Source of the DNA: Actinomycetes bacterium | GTDB taxonomy: Bacteria > Actinomycetota > Acidimicrobiia > Acidimicrobiales > Palsa-688 | Assembly (NCBI GenBank): GCA_021787365.1 | Contig: JAJYMB010000031.1 | Coordinates: forward strand, 56,042-120,041 | DNA: 64,000 nt | Direction: 5' to 3' | In this document: positions 49,138 to 57,427 of the stretch, piece by piece | Position numbering within the stretch: the stretch's first letter is position 1 | Layout: each line of letters begins with the position of its first letter | Notes under the pieces: generated by a model | Told to the model about the DNA's origin: nothing | Database searches by the model: none | What the model saw: only the letters and a program-made list of their open reading frames with translations | Translations under genes and position numbers: made by a program

Positions 49138-50139
49138 TCAAGGGGCCGCTGTCGTGTGCCACGTTGGTCCCAGAACGGTGCTCGGTACCGGCAACGACGG
49201 CGCCTCGAGGCTCCCGGGCTCCAGATCCGCCTCGAGGGCGTGGGCGACCCGACGGAGGAACCCGCGCACGGTTGCCTTGGCGACACGATGGAGCAGCGCT
49301 TCGTCGAGCAACTGGCCGGCCCGCCCGAGAGGTGGGTGGTAGCGGCCGCGCAGGTGCAGTTCCGACCGCTCGGCGTCCAGGGCTCGCACCACTACTTCTG
49401 CTTCCATACGGGGGAACAGACCTGACGGCCCCGTTGCCTCCCAGGTGATGGGGAGGGCTCGCTCCTCGCCCCGCTCCTCGACCCGGCCCGTCCTGACGAG
49501 GACGGTCTTCCCCAGCCAGGCAGGGCCGCGCGGGCCGACCCGCACCCGCAAGAGGTCGCCCTCGGCGTGAGCGGCCTCCGCCAGCGGGCACAGCCACGAA
49601 CTGCCTGTGCCCAGGCGCTCCGCCGCCGCCGCCGCTGCCATCTCCACCTGGATGGTGTCCTCGACGCCAACGACCATCTCGGCCAGGCGGTGAGAGCCCG
49701 GGGGCGCCAGGTACGTGCCCAGCTCGAGGGCCTCGTCCTGGTGGGCAACCTCGGCCAGGCTGGTGGCAGCGAGGGTTTCGCGCAACCTCCCCACAGCCAC
49801 GGTCCAGGTCTCGTGGAGGGGGCAGACCGCCCGCCAGTGGCAAGGGCCGTCACCGAGGGCGCAGCGCTGGCTGTGCAAGGGCCCCTCGCCCGCCTCCACC
49901 ACCTCGAGCAGGCTGACCTGCTCTGGGGGACGGGCCAGGCGGTAGCCGCCGTCGCGCCCGGCCTTCGAGCTGGCCAGCCCGGCCCGGCCTAGGCACGCGA
50001 GGATCTGGGAGGCGAAAGCGGCGGGGACCGCCATCTCGCCCACCACCTCCCGCACCTTGCGGGCCTTGGGGTAGGCCCGGGCGAGCACCAAAGCCGACCG
50101 CACGACGTAATCGCCACGCTTCGTCAGGGCCAGGTTCAC
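49138..50139 (-). CDS. Rrf2-family regulator with large C-terminal domain (paralog 2)
   Basis: The 333-residue protein has an Rrf2 domain (LALTKRGDYVVRSALVLARA) with Cys triad RCALGDGPCHWRAVCPLHET. Its C-terminal domain includes LPITWEATGPSGLFPRMEAE and SELHLRGRYHPPLG, then LHRVAKATVRGFLRRVAHAL, a beta-sheet plus long helix pattern like SRPBCC/START folds. GTG 50139 is chosen to match paralog 1. It is divergent from the NapH-like gene across a 92-bp promoter region and probably controls it and itself. Confidence 0.83.
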   Translation of the reverse strand: MNLALTKRGDYVVRSALVLARAYPKARKVREVVGEMAVPAAFASQILACLGRAGLASSKAGRDGGYRLARPPEQVSLLEVVEAGEGPLHSQRCALGDGPCHWRAVCPLHETWTVAVGRLRETLAATSLAEVAHQDEALELGTYLAPPGSHRLAEMVVGVEDTIQVEMAAAAAAERLGTGSSWLCPLAEAAHAEGDLLRVRVGPRGPAWLGKTVLVRTGRVEERGEERALPITWEATGPSGLFPRMEAEVVVRALDAERSELHLRGRYHPPLGRAGQLLDEALLHRVAKATVRGFLRRVAHALEADLEPGSLEAPSLPVPSTVLGPTWHTTAAP

Positions 50140-50142
50140 CAA

Positions 50143-50196
50143 CTACGTATAGTAACAGACTTGACGTGGAGCACCTCCGTGTTTATACTCTACGTA
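50143..50196. promoter_or_regulatory. Candidate Rrf2 operator: CTACGTA motif twice around a divergent promoter
   Basis: CTACGTA occurs at 50143-50149, within ACTACGTATAGTAACA overlapping the probable promoter of Rrf2 paralog 2, and again at 50190-50196, within CTCTACGTAACA directly after the -10 box of the NapH-like gene. Both are followed by TAACA. A repressor bound at both sites could close both promoters. Confidence 0.45.
50161..50189 (+). promoter_or_regulatory. Sigma-70-like promoter of the NapH-like / flavoprotein operon
   Basis: TTGACG (50161-50166), 17-bp spacer, TATACT (50184-50189). Start of transcription is expected near 50196, giving a ~36-nt leader with GGGAGGA before ATG 50232. 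This is one of the best promoters in the window. Confidence 0.75.
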
Positions 50197-50231
50197 ACAC
50201 CACTCAGGTAACCGTACGGGAGGAATGTGAA

Positions 50232-51791
50232 ATGGCCCTGGCAGAGCAAGAGCGGCCGGCCACCCTTGTCGACGACCCCATCCCGGTCGCTTTGCGGCTG
50301 CGCCCCGCGCAGAGGGAGGGGCTCCATGAGCGCTTCGCGCCGAGCGACCCTTCCCCCGGGTGGGACCTCACCGCCCGGTCACCCCGGCTGGCACGGCTGG
50401 TGAAGAGCCGCCGCTTCCAGTTCTTCTTGATCCTGCCCAACCAGATCGTCTTCTGGACGGTCATCTTCGTCGGCCTGTTCGGCACGGTTGTGCCGGGGTT
50501 GAACTTCGGTACGGCCATCACCTGGTACGTCTGGTTCTGCCTCGTGTTCGTGATGATGGTGGTAGTCGGGCGGGCCTGGTGCTCGATGTGCCCCTTCGGT
50601 GGGTTCGCAGAATGGGTACAGCGGCGGACGTTCTGGCAGCGCACCCAGAAGACGCTCGGCCTCGGCTGGAAGTTCCCCGAGCCGCTGGCCCGCTACGGGT
50701 TCTTGATCCCGGTCGCTTCGTTCGTGTTGCTCACCTGGATCGAGGAGTTCTTCAACATCGCCGGCCCCGGCTCCCCGGCCTACACCTCGTGGATGGTCGT
50801 CGGGATCGTGTCGAGCGCCTTGATCTTCTTCCTCCTTTTCGAGCGCCGGACCTTCTGCCGCTACATCTGCCCCCTCAGCACCCTGATCGGCACGGTGGGC
50901 TCGATGGGCTCGGTGGCCGGCTTCCGCACCCGTGACCGCGAGGTGTGCCTCAGCTGCCGGACCAAGGACTGCATGCGCGGCAGTGAGAAGGGCTACGGCT
51001 GCCCGTGGTACACCTGGCCCGGCAGCGCCGACTCGAACCTTTACTGCGGCCTGTGCAGCGAGTGCTACAAGTCCTGCCCCGAGGGCAACGTCGGGCTGTT
51101 CGTGCAAAAGCCTCTCACCTCCGTGGTCGCCCCGAAGCGCCGGCGCGCCGACGTCGCCTGGGGCATCGCCTTTCTCTGGGGCCTCGTGCTGTACCAGCAG
51201 GTCAACGCCACCAATGGCTTCGCCTCTGCCGACAGCTGGCTCAACCGCCAACTCGGGTTCCCCCACTACCCCGACCCCATCGACTACATCGGCTTCATAG
51301 TCTTGGCCGCTCTGGCCACCGCTGGGGTGGGCCGGCTGATGGCCACCGCATTTGCCAGCCGCTCGGCCAACTTGGAGCGCCCGGGCAACTTCCTCGACCG
51401 CCTTTCCCGCTTCAGGTCGTTCTTTGCCCCGATGGCCTACGGGCTGGTGCCGGTGGTCGGCGCCGACTACTTCGCCAGGCAGCTGCCGAAGTTCCTCCAG
51501 CACGCCACCCGCGTGGTGCCAGCCCTCGCCCACATCGGCGGGTTCTCCTCGGTGAGGTCGCCGATCTACTCGTTCTCCATCATGACCAACGGGTGGATCG
51601 TGTTCACCCAGGTAGCGGTGGTGGTCGTCGGGACAATGGCCGCCTCGTGGAGCACTTGGAAGATCGCCGGCCGCGAGCTCGTACCCGTCAGCCGCAACGC
51701 CTTGGGCGTACGGCTGGCCACGGTCGGCTTCGTCTTGGCCTGTGGTGCCGCAGCTGCCGTGCTCTACGTGATGATGCACGCGGCGGACTAG
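50232..51791 (+). CDS. NapH/CcoG-like polytopic membrane 4Fe-4S protein
   Basis: The 519-residue membrane protein has several transmembrane helices with the paired motifs RAWCSMCPFGG and RTFCRYICPLS typical of NapH/NosR/CcoG proteins. A soluble loop follows with CLSCRTKDC and CGLCSECYKSCPEG, enough Cys for two 4Fe-4S clusters. Such proteins pass electrons between the quinone pool and soluble or periplasmic partners. ATG 50232 has GGGAGGA upstream. It is followed after 15 bp by the flavoprotein fusion, so the two form an operon and probably one electron-transfer chain. Confidence 0.85.
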   Translation: MALAEQERPATLVDDPIPVALRLRPAQREGLHERFAPSDPSPGWDLTARSPRLARLVKSRRFQFFLILPNQIVFWTVIFVGLFGTVVPGLNFGTAITWYVWFCLVFVMMVVVGRAWCSMCPFGGFAEWVQRRTFWQRTQKTLGLGWKFPEPLARYGFLIPVASFVLLTWIEEFFNIAGPGSPAYTSWMVVGIVSSALIFFLLFERRTFCRYICPLSTLIGTVGSMGSVAGFRTRDREVCLSCRTKDCMRGSEKGYGCPWYTWPGSADSNLYCGLCSECYKSCPEGNVGLFVQKPLTSVVAPKRRRADVAWGIAFLWGLVLYQQVNATNGFASADSWLNRQLGFPHYPDPIDYIGFIVLAALATAGVGRLMATAFASRSANLERPGNFLDRLSRFRSFFAPMAYGLVPVVGADYFARQLPKFLQHATRVVPALAHIGGFSSVRSPIYSFSIMTNGWIVFTQVAVVVVGTMAASWSTWKIAGRELVPVSRNALGVRLATVGFVLACGAAAAVLYVMMHAAD

Positions 51792-51806
51792 AGAAGGAGC
51801 GACCGA

Positions 51807-54038
51807 ATGACCCTTGCCGAACCGCTCACCACCGAGAGGCCCCACGCCGAGCAACCCGAGCCGGGCTGCCACGTCACCATCCTGACCGACCGCTGCGCCG
51901 GTTGCCAGGAGTGCATCGTCCGCTGCCCCACCGAGGCTTTGCACCTCGACCCGGCGCGATGGGTGGTCGTGGCTGACGACGCGGCTTGTGCCGGGTGCCG
52001 CCAGTGCGTGAGGACATGCCCGTTCTCTGCGATCCTCGTGGATGGCCCGGTGCAGGTCGGCCCTCGGGCCGTGCTCGAGGCCACCCACCCAAGCACCCTC
52101 GAGGGCGACACGGCCGAGCTCCGCCCCGGGTTCGGCTCCCTGGCCGAGGCGGAGGCCGAGGCGTCCCGCTGCTTGAGCTGCCCGGACCCGACCTGCCTGC
52201 GGGGTTGCCCGGCCCACAACGACATCCCCGGCTTCATCGCTGCCGTGGCGGCCGGCGACCTGGGCCAGGCCCACGAGGTGCTGCGACGCACGACCGTGAT
52301 GCCCGACATCTGCGCGCGCGTCTGTGACCAGGCCGTGCAGTGCGAGGGGGCGTGCACGTGGTCGCTGGCAGGAGGGACGCCCGTGGCCATAGGTGCTCTG
52401 GAACGCTTCGTGGCCGACCACGCCCCCGTCCCCCCGCCCAGGGTGGTCTCGGACGACGCCGAGGGGCTATCGGTCGGCATCGTGGGCTCTGGCCCGGCCG
52501 GGATAGGCGCCGCGTTCGAGCTTGTGTCCCGCGGTGCCAACGTGACCGTCTACGAGGCCGACGACGCGCCCGGCGGCCTGCTGCGTTGGGGGATCCCGGC
52601 CTTCACCCTCCCCTCGGAGGTGAGCGGCCGGCCCTGGCGCCAGCTCCAAGAGGCGGGCGTGGATCTGCGCTGCCGGTCCAAGGTCAACCCGTCGGATCTC
52701 GACGGCCTGTTGGAGCGTCACGATGCGCTCGTGCTCGCCCATGGGGCCGGCCTTCCGCTGCGGCTGCCGGTCCCGGGTGCCGACCTGCCCGGGGTCGAAG
52801 ACGCCACCAGCTTCCTCGGCCGGGCCAAGGCAGCCCTGGCCGAAGGCCGGCCGCTTCCCGACTTTTCCGAACTGTCCGGCCGGCCCGGGGCCGGCCCGCC
52901 CGTTGTCCTTGTCCTCGGGGCGGGCAACACGGCGATGGACGTGGCGAGGAGCGCCCGCCGGCTCGGGGCGAGGGCTGTGTGTGTCGACTGGATGGACCGC
53001 CGTTTCGCCCCGGTGCGCACAGACGAACTGGAGGAGGCCGAGGCCGAGGGAGTCGAGGTGCGCTTCGCGACGACGCTTCGTTCCCTCGAGGAAGTGGACG
53101 GCCGAGTCGGGCGGGCCGTACTGTCGCGCACCGTCCAGCGCCGCGCTGGCGAACGCCCCGAGATCGTCAAAGGCGCAGGAGAAGTGCAGGCAGTCGATGT
53201 GGTCGTCGCCGCCATGGGTTACCGCATCGACCCGGAGTTCGCGGCCAACCTGCCGGGGACGCCGGTACGCCGCGAAGCCAACGGCGTCCCCGACAGGCGT
53301 TGGCAGGCCAGCGGGATCCTGGCCAACCCGGCGCCGGCCTTCGCTCGGCACCGGCCGGTGGGCCGCTTGGCCCTCGGCCGGGAGACGGCCCTCGCGGTGT
53401 CGGCGCTCCCCTTCCGTGAGCGCACCTGGGTGGCCGGCGACGCCCTCGTCGGGCCGTCCACAGTCGTCGAGGCCATGGCTCAAGGCCGGCAGGTGGCCCG
53501 CGCCGTCGTCAAGGCCCGTCCCCGCCGGCCCGGTCAGTCCCCCGACTCGCGGCCACTGCGCGTGCTCGTGGCCTACGAGAGCCTGGGGGGGCACACCCAG
53601 CGCGTGGCAGAAGCCATCTCTCGCGAGCTGGCTGACAGGCTCGGCCCGGTCACCACCCTCCCGCTCGAGCGTGTCGGGCCGGCGGAACTGGCGAACTGCG
53701 ACCTCCTCGTCGTCGGCACCTGGGTCGAGGGCTTCGTCGTCGCCGGCGTAGGGCCGGCCAAAACCACCCGTAGGTGGCTGGAGGGCCTACCTCGGCTCCC
53801 GGGCAAGCGGGTGGCCATCTTTTGCACCTACGGCGTATCGCCCAAGGCGACCCTGCCCGTCATGCGGCGCACCCTCGAGGCCAAGGCGGCGACGGTCGTC
53901 ACCCAAGCCGCCTTCGGGCCGAGAGAAGCTGCCGGTGCTGGCCCGTTCGGCACTGGCCCGTTCGGGGCGGCGGCCTTCGCCCACCAACTCGCACAACGCG
54001 CATACCCCGAGCGGGTCCCGACGTTGCTCGTGGACTAG
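51807..54038 (+). CDS. Ferredoxin / GltD-like FAD-NAD(P)H / flavodoxin triple-domain oxidoreductase
   Basis: This 743-residue protein has three modules. Residues ~25-80: two 4Fe-4S motifs, CAGCQECIVRCP and CAGCRQCVRTCP. Residues ~110-565: a GltD/NfnL-like module with its own N-terminal Cys set (CLSCPDPTCLRGCP; CDQAVQCEGAC), FAD site GIVGSGPAGIGAA near 222, NAD(P)H site VLVLGAGNTAMDVA near 367 and a second FAD motif (WVAGDALVGPSTVVEAMAQG). Residues ~583-743: a flavodoxin-like domain (VLVAYESLGGHTQRVAEAI). It probably links NAD(P)H, Fe-S and FMN centres with the membrane partner upstream. The fusion order is unusual. Confidence 0.85.
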   Translation: MTLAEPLTTERPHAEQPEPGCHVTILTDRCAGCQECIVRCPTEALHLDPARWVVVADDAACAGCRQCVRTCPFSAILVDGPVQVGPRAVLEATHPSTLEGDTAELRPGFGSLAEAEAEASRCLSCPDPTCLRGCPAHNDIPGFIAAVAAGDLGQAHEVLRRTTVMPDICARVCDQAVQCEGACTWSLAGGTPVAIGALERFVADHAPVPPPRVVSDDAEGLSVGIVGSGPAGIGAAFELVSRGANVTVYEADDAPGGLLRWGIPAFTLPSEVSGRPWRQLQEAGVDLRCRSKVNPSDLDGLLERHDALVLAHGAGLPLRLPVPGADLPGVEDATSFLGRAKAALAEGRPLPDFSELSGRPGAGPPVVLVLGAGNTAMDVARSARRLGARAVCVDWMDRRFAPVRTDELEEAEAEGVEVRFATTLRSLEEVDGRVGRAVLSRTVQRRAGERPEIVKGAGEVQAVDVVVAAMGYRIDPEFAANLPGTPVRREANGVPDRRWQASGILANPAPAFARHRPVGRLALGRETALAVSALPFRERTWVAGDALVGPSTVVEAMAQGRQVARAVVKARPRRPGQSPDSRPLRVLVAYESLGGHTQRVAEAISRELADRLGPVTTLPLERVGPAELANCDLLVVGTWVEGFVVAGVGPAKTTRRWLEGLPRLPGKRVAIFCTYGVSPKATLPVMRRTLEAKAATVVTQAAFGPREAAGAGPFGTGPFGAAAFAHQLAQRAYPERVPTLLVD

Positions 54039-54051
54039 GCTCGGGGCGCTG

Positions 54052-55374
54052 ATGGCCACGCCCCCGCCGGCATCCCGACGCCTCCCGGGTGGGCACCGGC
54101 CTGGGCCAGCCCGCTTGGCCCCCCTACTTGTCTTGGCGGCGGTGATCACGGTGGCCGGGGTCGCCGTCGTGAGCTTGTTGCCGGGCACGCAGGGCGGGAA
54201 GGCGCACCACATGAGGCCCCGGGCTCGCGCCGCCACCGCGACGACCGTCGGCAGGAGTGCCGGTGCTCGTGTCGGTGCTCGTGTCGGGGCAGCCCACCCG
54301 GGCACGGCCCTGCCCTTTGCTTCGCCGTCAGGAAAAGGCATGGCACCGGGACCCAACCTGGCGCCGGGGTCCGACCCCTCGGTATTGCCGGGCGATGTCA
54401 TGATCGCCGACGAGGACAACAACCGCCTCATTGTGGTCAACCCGGCCGGGGACATCGTCTGGCAGTTCCCCAACCCCAAGTCGCCCCTCCCTGCGGCCGG
54501 TTTCTTGAGGCCTGACGACGGGTTTTTCACCCCCAACGCCACGGGCGTACTGGCGACCGAGGAAACCGACCAAGTCGTGTCGCTCATAAGCCTGGCCCAA
54601 GACCGGATGGTCTGGCGCTACGGCACGCCCGGCCTGCCCGGCTCGGGCCCCGACCAGCTCTCCAACCCCGACGACGCCATGCTCCTGCCGAACAACGACG
54701 TGATCATCGCCGACATCAAAAACTGCAGCATCCTCATCACAAAAGTCGGTCTCCAGGTCCCCCTGGAGCGCATCGGTATGCAGGACACCTACTGCACCCA
54801 CCAACCACCCTTGCGTTTCGGGAGCCCAAACGGGGCTTTCCCGCTCACGGACGGCAACTACCTCGTGACCGAGATAAACGGCGACTGGGTTGACGAGGTG
54901 ACCCTGTCGGGCCGGGTCCTCTGGTCCACCCACCCACCGGGGGTCGCATACCCCTCGGACACCAACGAAGTCTCGCCGGGGGTGTTCGTGACCGTGGACT
55001 ATTCCAAGCCCGGCCAGATCGTCGAGTTCAACTCGCAGGGAAAGCTGCTGTGGCGGTACGGGCCCCGGAGCGGCCCGGGGATGCTCGACACCCCGTCGTT
55101 GTGCGAACCGGTGCCGACCAACGGGGACTTCCTCTGCAACGACGACAGCAACGACCGGGTGATCGTCGTCGACCCGCGGACCGACAAGATCGTGTGGCAG
55201 TACGGGCACACGGGAGTGGAGGGCAGCGCGCCGGGCTACTTGAGCGGGCCGGACGGGGTGGACCTGGCGCCCCCGTACTCCATGCTCGTGCGCCATCGCC
55301 CGACGATGGGCCTGCCCACTTTCAAATGCGCAAACGGCCTGCCCGCCGGCGCCTGCACGGTGTTCAAAACCTAG
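54052..55374 (+). CDS. Secreted or membrane-anchored beta-propeller protein
   Basis: This 440-residue protein has one N-terminal hydrophobic helix (LAPLLVLAAVITVAGVAVVS), then ~70 low-complexity residues, then repeated sheet motifs of the type NRLIVVNPAGDIVWQFPNP, DQVVSLISLAQDRMVWRYG and DRVIVVDPRTDKIVWQYG. These resemble NHL/PQQ-like or arylsulfotransferase propellers; no catalytic His of arylsulfotransferases was identified. A few Cys could form disulfides outside the cell. ATG 54052 lies 13 bp after the flavoprotein gene, so it may belong to the same operon. Confidence 0.75.
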   Translation: MATPPPASRRLPGGHRPGPARLAPLLVLAAVITVAGVAVVSLLPGTQGGKAHHMRPRARAATATTVGRSAGARVGARVGAAHPGTALPFASPSGKGMAPGPNLAPGSDPSVLPGDVMIADEDNNRLIVVNPAGDIVWQFPNPKSPLPAAGFLRPDDGFFTPNATGVLATEETDQVVSLISLAQDRMVWRYGTPGLPGSGPDQLSNPDDAMLLPNNDVIIADIKNCSILITKVGLQVPLERIGMQDTYCTHQPPLRFGSPNGAFPLTDGNYLVTEINGDWVDEVTLSGRVLWSTHPPGVAYPSDTNEVSPGVFVTVDYSKPGQIVEFNSQGKLLWRYGPRSGPGMLDTPSLCEPVPTNGDFLCNDDSNDRVIVVDPRTDKIVWQYGHTGVEGSAPGYLSGPDGVDLAPPYSMLVRHRPTMGLPTFKCANGLPAGACTVFKT

Positions 55375-55449
55375 CCGAGCCGTTGGGAAGGGCCCGCCGG
55401 GGCACTCCCCGGCCGTCGCCGCCTCGCCCGGCCAGGCGCGGTCTTTCTA

Positions 55450-56568
55450 TCAGGACGGGACGTAAGCGCAGGCCGGGTCCTCGCCGAGAGGGTTGCCCGA
55501 AGCCGCCCACGCCCTGGCGCGCGACCCGCCACATATGTCTCGCAGTTCGCAGCGGCCGCAACGCCCCGAGAACTCGGCTCGACGGATCGCTTTCAACAAG
55601 GGGTGGTCACGGTAGATGGAAACGGGGTCTCGGTCTTTTATGTTGCCGAGCCGCAACGGGAGGAAGCCGGCCGGGAAGGCCCAGCCGTCGTGGGAAATAA
55701 AGAAGATGCCTTTGCCGTCCCTCGTCCCGGCGGTGGACGACTGCGGCGCCCGCTCTGGTGGCCCGAGCAGCTGGCGGAGCCGGGCCGATTGCTCGCGGTA
55801 CAAAGGACCGAGGGAAAAGGTCGTGGCCGGGTCCTCGGTCTCGACCTCCCTGCGTTTGGCCGCGACGCGACGGTACCAAGGCCCCTCCACCGTCCGGACC
55901 GCGAAGCCGTACTGGGAGGCCTCGAAGAGCAAGTGGGCGACGTCTTCGTTCTCCTCGGGGGACAGTTCCTGTTCGTGCTGGCCCCGGCCCACCTTGACCA
56001 GGAAGAACACCTCCCAAGCCGTCGCCCCCACCTCCTTCACGATGGCGGCGGTAGCGGCCAGTTCTCGGGCATTGGCACGCATGACCGCGGTGTTGACCTG
56101 CACCCTGAAACCGAGCTCTCTCAGCTGCCGGAGAGCCGACAGCGTCTCTTTGAAGTGGCCGGGCACGCCTCGGATGCCTTCGTGGGTAGCAGCAGTGGCC
56201 CCGTCCAGGCTGATCGACACGCTGCTCACGCCGAGGGTACGCAGTCCCTCGAGCAAGTCGGTGCTGAGCTTGGGAGTGACGCTCGGCGCCAAGGCGACAG
56301 GAAGGCCCGCCTGGCGGGCACGGCCAACGAGCACCAGGAGGTCCGGGCGCATCATCACGTCCCCGCCCGTCAGCACGAGCACGGGTGCCCGCCCCTTCGG
56401 CGTGGCCCGGAAGTGCCCGAGCTGGTCGACTAGCGCCAAGCCCTCGTCGGTGGTGAGCTGCCCGGGACTGGGCTCCTGCACAGCTGACGCGCGGCAATGT
56501 CGGCAAGCCAAGCCGCACGCCTGGGTCGTCTCCCAAAAGACAAGGACAGGGGTTTCGTCGAAGGTCAC
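55450..56568 (-). CDS. Radical SAM/SPASM protein (TIGR04053-like, related to NirJ/AhbD)
   Basis: The 372-residue protein binds the radical-SAM cluster through CGLACRHC (C-x3-C-x2-C), followed by LVLTGGDVMMRPDLLVLV and SISLDGATAATHEGIRGV. The C-terminal SPASM segment has CGRCELRDICGG and a later Cys for an auxiliary cluster. Sequence style is close to NirJ/AhbD-type and peptide-modifying enzymes; heme or peptide modification is possible. GTG 56568 begins VTFDETPVLVFWETT, the usual family start. It converges on the propeller gene. No short precursor peptide gene was found beside it. Confidence 0.83.
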   Translation of the reverse strand: MTFDETPVLVFWETTQACGLACRHCRASAVQEPSPGQLTTDEGLALVDQLGHFRATPKGRAPVLVLTGGDVMMRPDLLVLVGRARQAGLPVALAPSVTPKLSTDLLEGLRTLGVSSVSISLDGATAATHEGIRGVPGHFKETLSALRQLRELGFRVQVNTAVMRANARELAATAAIVKEVGATAWEVFFLVKVGRGQHEQELSPEENEDVAHLLFEASQYGFAVRTVEGPWYRRVAAKRREVETEDPATTFSLGPLYREQSARLRQLLGPPERAPQSSTAGTRDGKGIFFISHDGWAFPAGFLPLRLGNIKDRDPVSIYRDHPLLKAIRRAEFSGRCGRCELRDICGGSRARAWAASGNPLGEDPACAYVPS

Positions 56569-56706
56569 CCTAAGAGCATGGGCTAGGCGGGCCGTCGGGT
56601 GGCAGGGCCGTTGGTCCCGAGTTAAGTTATGTGGGGCTCGCCCTGGCCCTAGCGCGACAGGCCGGCTTGCACGTATCCACCGCTGGAGGGCAGCGAGAGG
56701 GCACCA

Positions 56707-57369
56707 TTGAAGCAGATGATCACTAGTCCGAGCCCGCTCGCCCGCAGGACACCCCGGCTGCTCGACACGCCCGGCACCCGGCTCCGGCTCATGGTCCTCT
56801 CTACTGGCGTGCACCACTGCGTGGGCATCGACCTGGCTTCGGGTGTGCTCGTCCGGGCTTGGAGCTTCGCGCCTGTCGACCAGCGCCTCTCGCCATACGA
56901 TCTGGTAGACGTCACTGTGGGCGGCGGGCCGGACCTGGTGCCCGACCCCTCCGAGCCCGACGCGCTGGTGATCTCCGGCCCGCCGGTCTACGCCGGCCAG
57001 CTCACGGGGCGCCGGGCGGCCCGCTTGATCCGGCCCCTCCTCCACCCCCAGAAGGCACCCTTACTCGGCTTCCACGGGGCGACCGTGCCCTTCTGGGAGC
57101 GAAGGCCAGACCACCCCTCCGTGGCTATCGCCGAACCGCAGGGCCAGGTGGCCGTCACCACCGACTCCGGGACCATCTGGTGCCATTTCGCCTGGGGCCT
57201 CCGGCCCCAGGTGCTGGTGTGCGCCGACCCCCGCCTCGCGGCCTGGATGCAGCGCACTGGGCGGGACCGCGCCGCCGTGCGGGAAGGCACCTACCTGGTC
57301 GTGGCCCTGGAGCCCCCGGTCGAGGGCCATTGCCACAAGGTGGTCGAGTCCCTGGTCCCTCGCCGCTAG
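56707..57369 (+). CDS. Unknown protein, ~220 residues
   Basis: No family was recognised. The sequence has mixed alpha/beta character (VLSTGVHHCVGIDLASGVLV, VAVTTDSGTIWCHFAWGL), no membrane helix and few repeats. Third-position GC bias and absence of low complexity support a real gene. The start is TTG 56707 or ATG 56716 (MITSPSPLARR). It is divergent from the radical SAM gene (138-bp gap) and convergent with the next unknown gene. Confidence 0.6.
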   Translation: MKQMITSPSPLARRTPRLLDTPGTRLRLMVLSTGVHHCVGIDLASGVLVRAWSFAPVDQRLSPYDLVDVTVGGGPDLVPDPSEPDALVISGPPVYAGQLTGRRAARLIRPLLHPQKAPLLGFHGATVPFWERRPDHPSVAIAEPQGQVAVTTDSGTIWCHFAWGLRPQVLVCADPRLAAWMQRTGRDRAAVREGTYLVVALEPPVEGHCHKVVESLVPRR

Positions 57370-57427
57370 TCCCTGGTGCCCCGGCACCCGGGCAAGACAC
57401 CAGGGCGGGCACCAGGCCCGGGCAGCC

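Noticed and set aside
48686..49843. N-terminal extension of the response regulator frame to ~597 codons
   Set aside because: The frame stays open only by GC bias. It crosses the small membrane protein and Rrf2 paralog 2 and reads as His/Arg-rich noise.
50379..52421. 680-codon minus-strand open frame opposite the NapH-like and flavoprotein genes
   Set aside because: It covers two well-supported genes on the other strand and has no recognisable domain.
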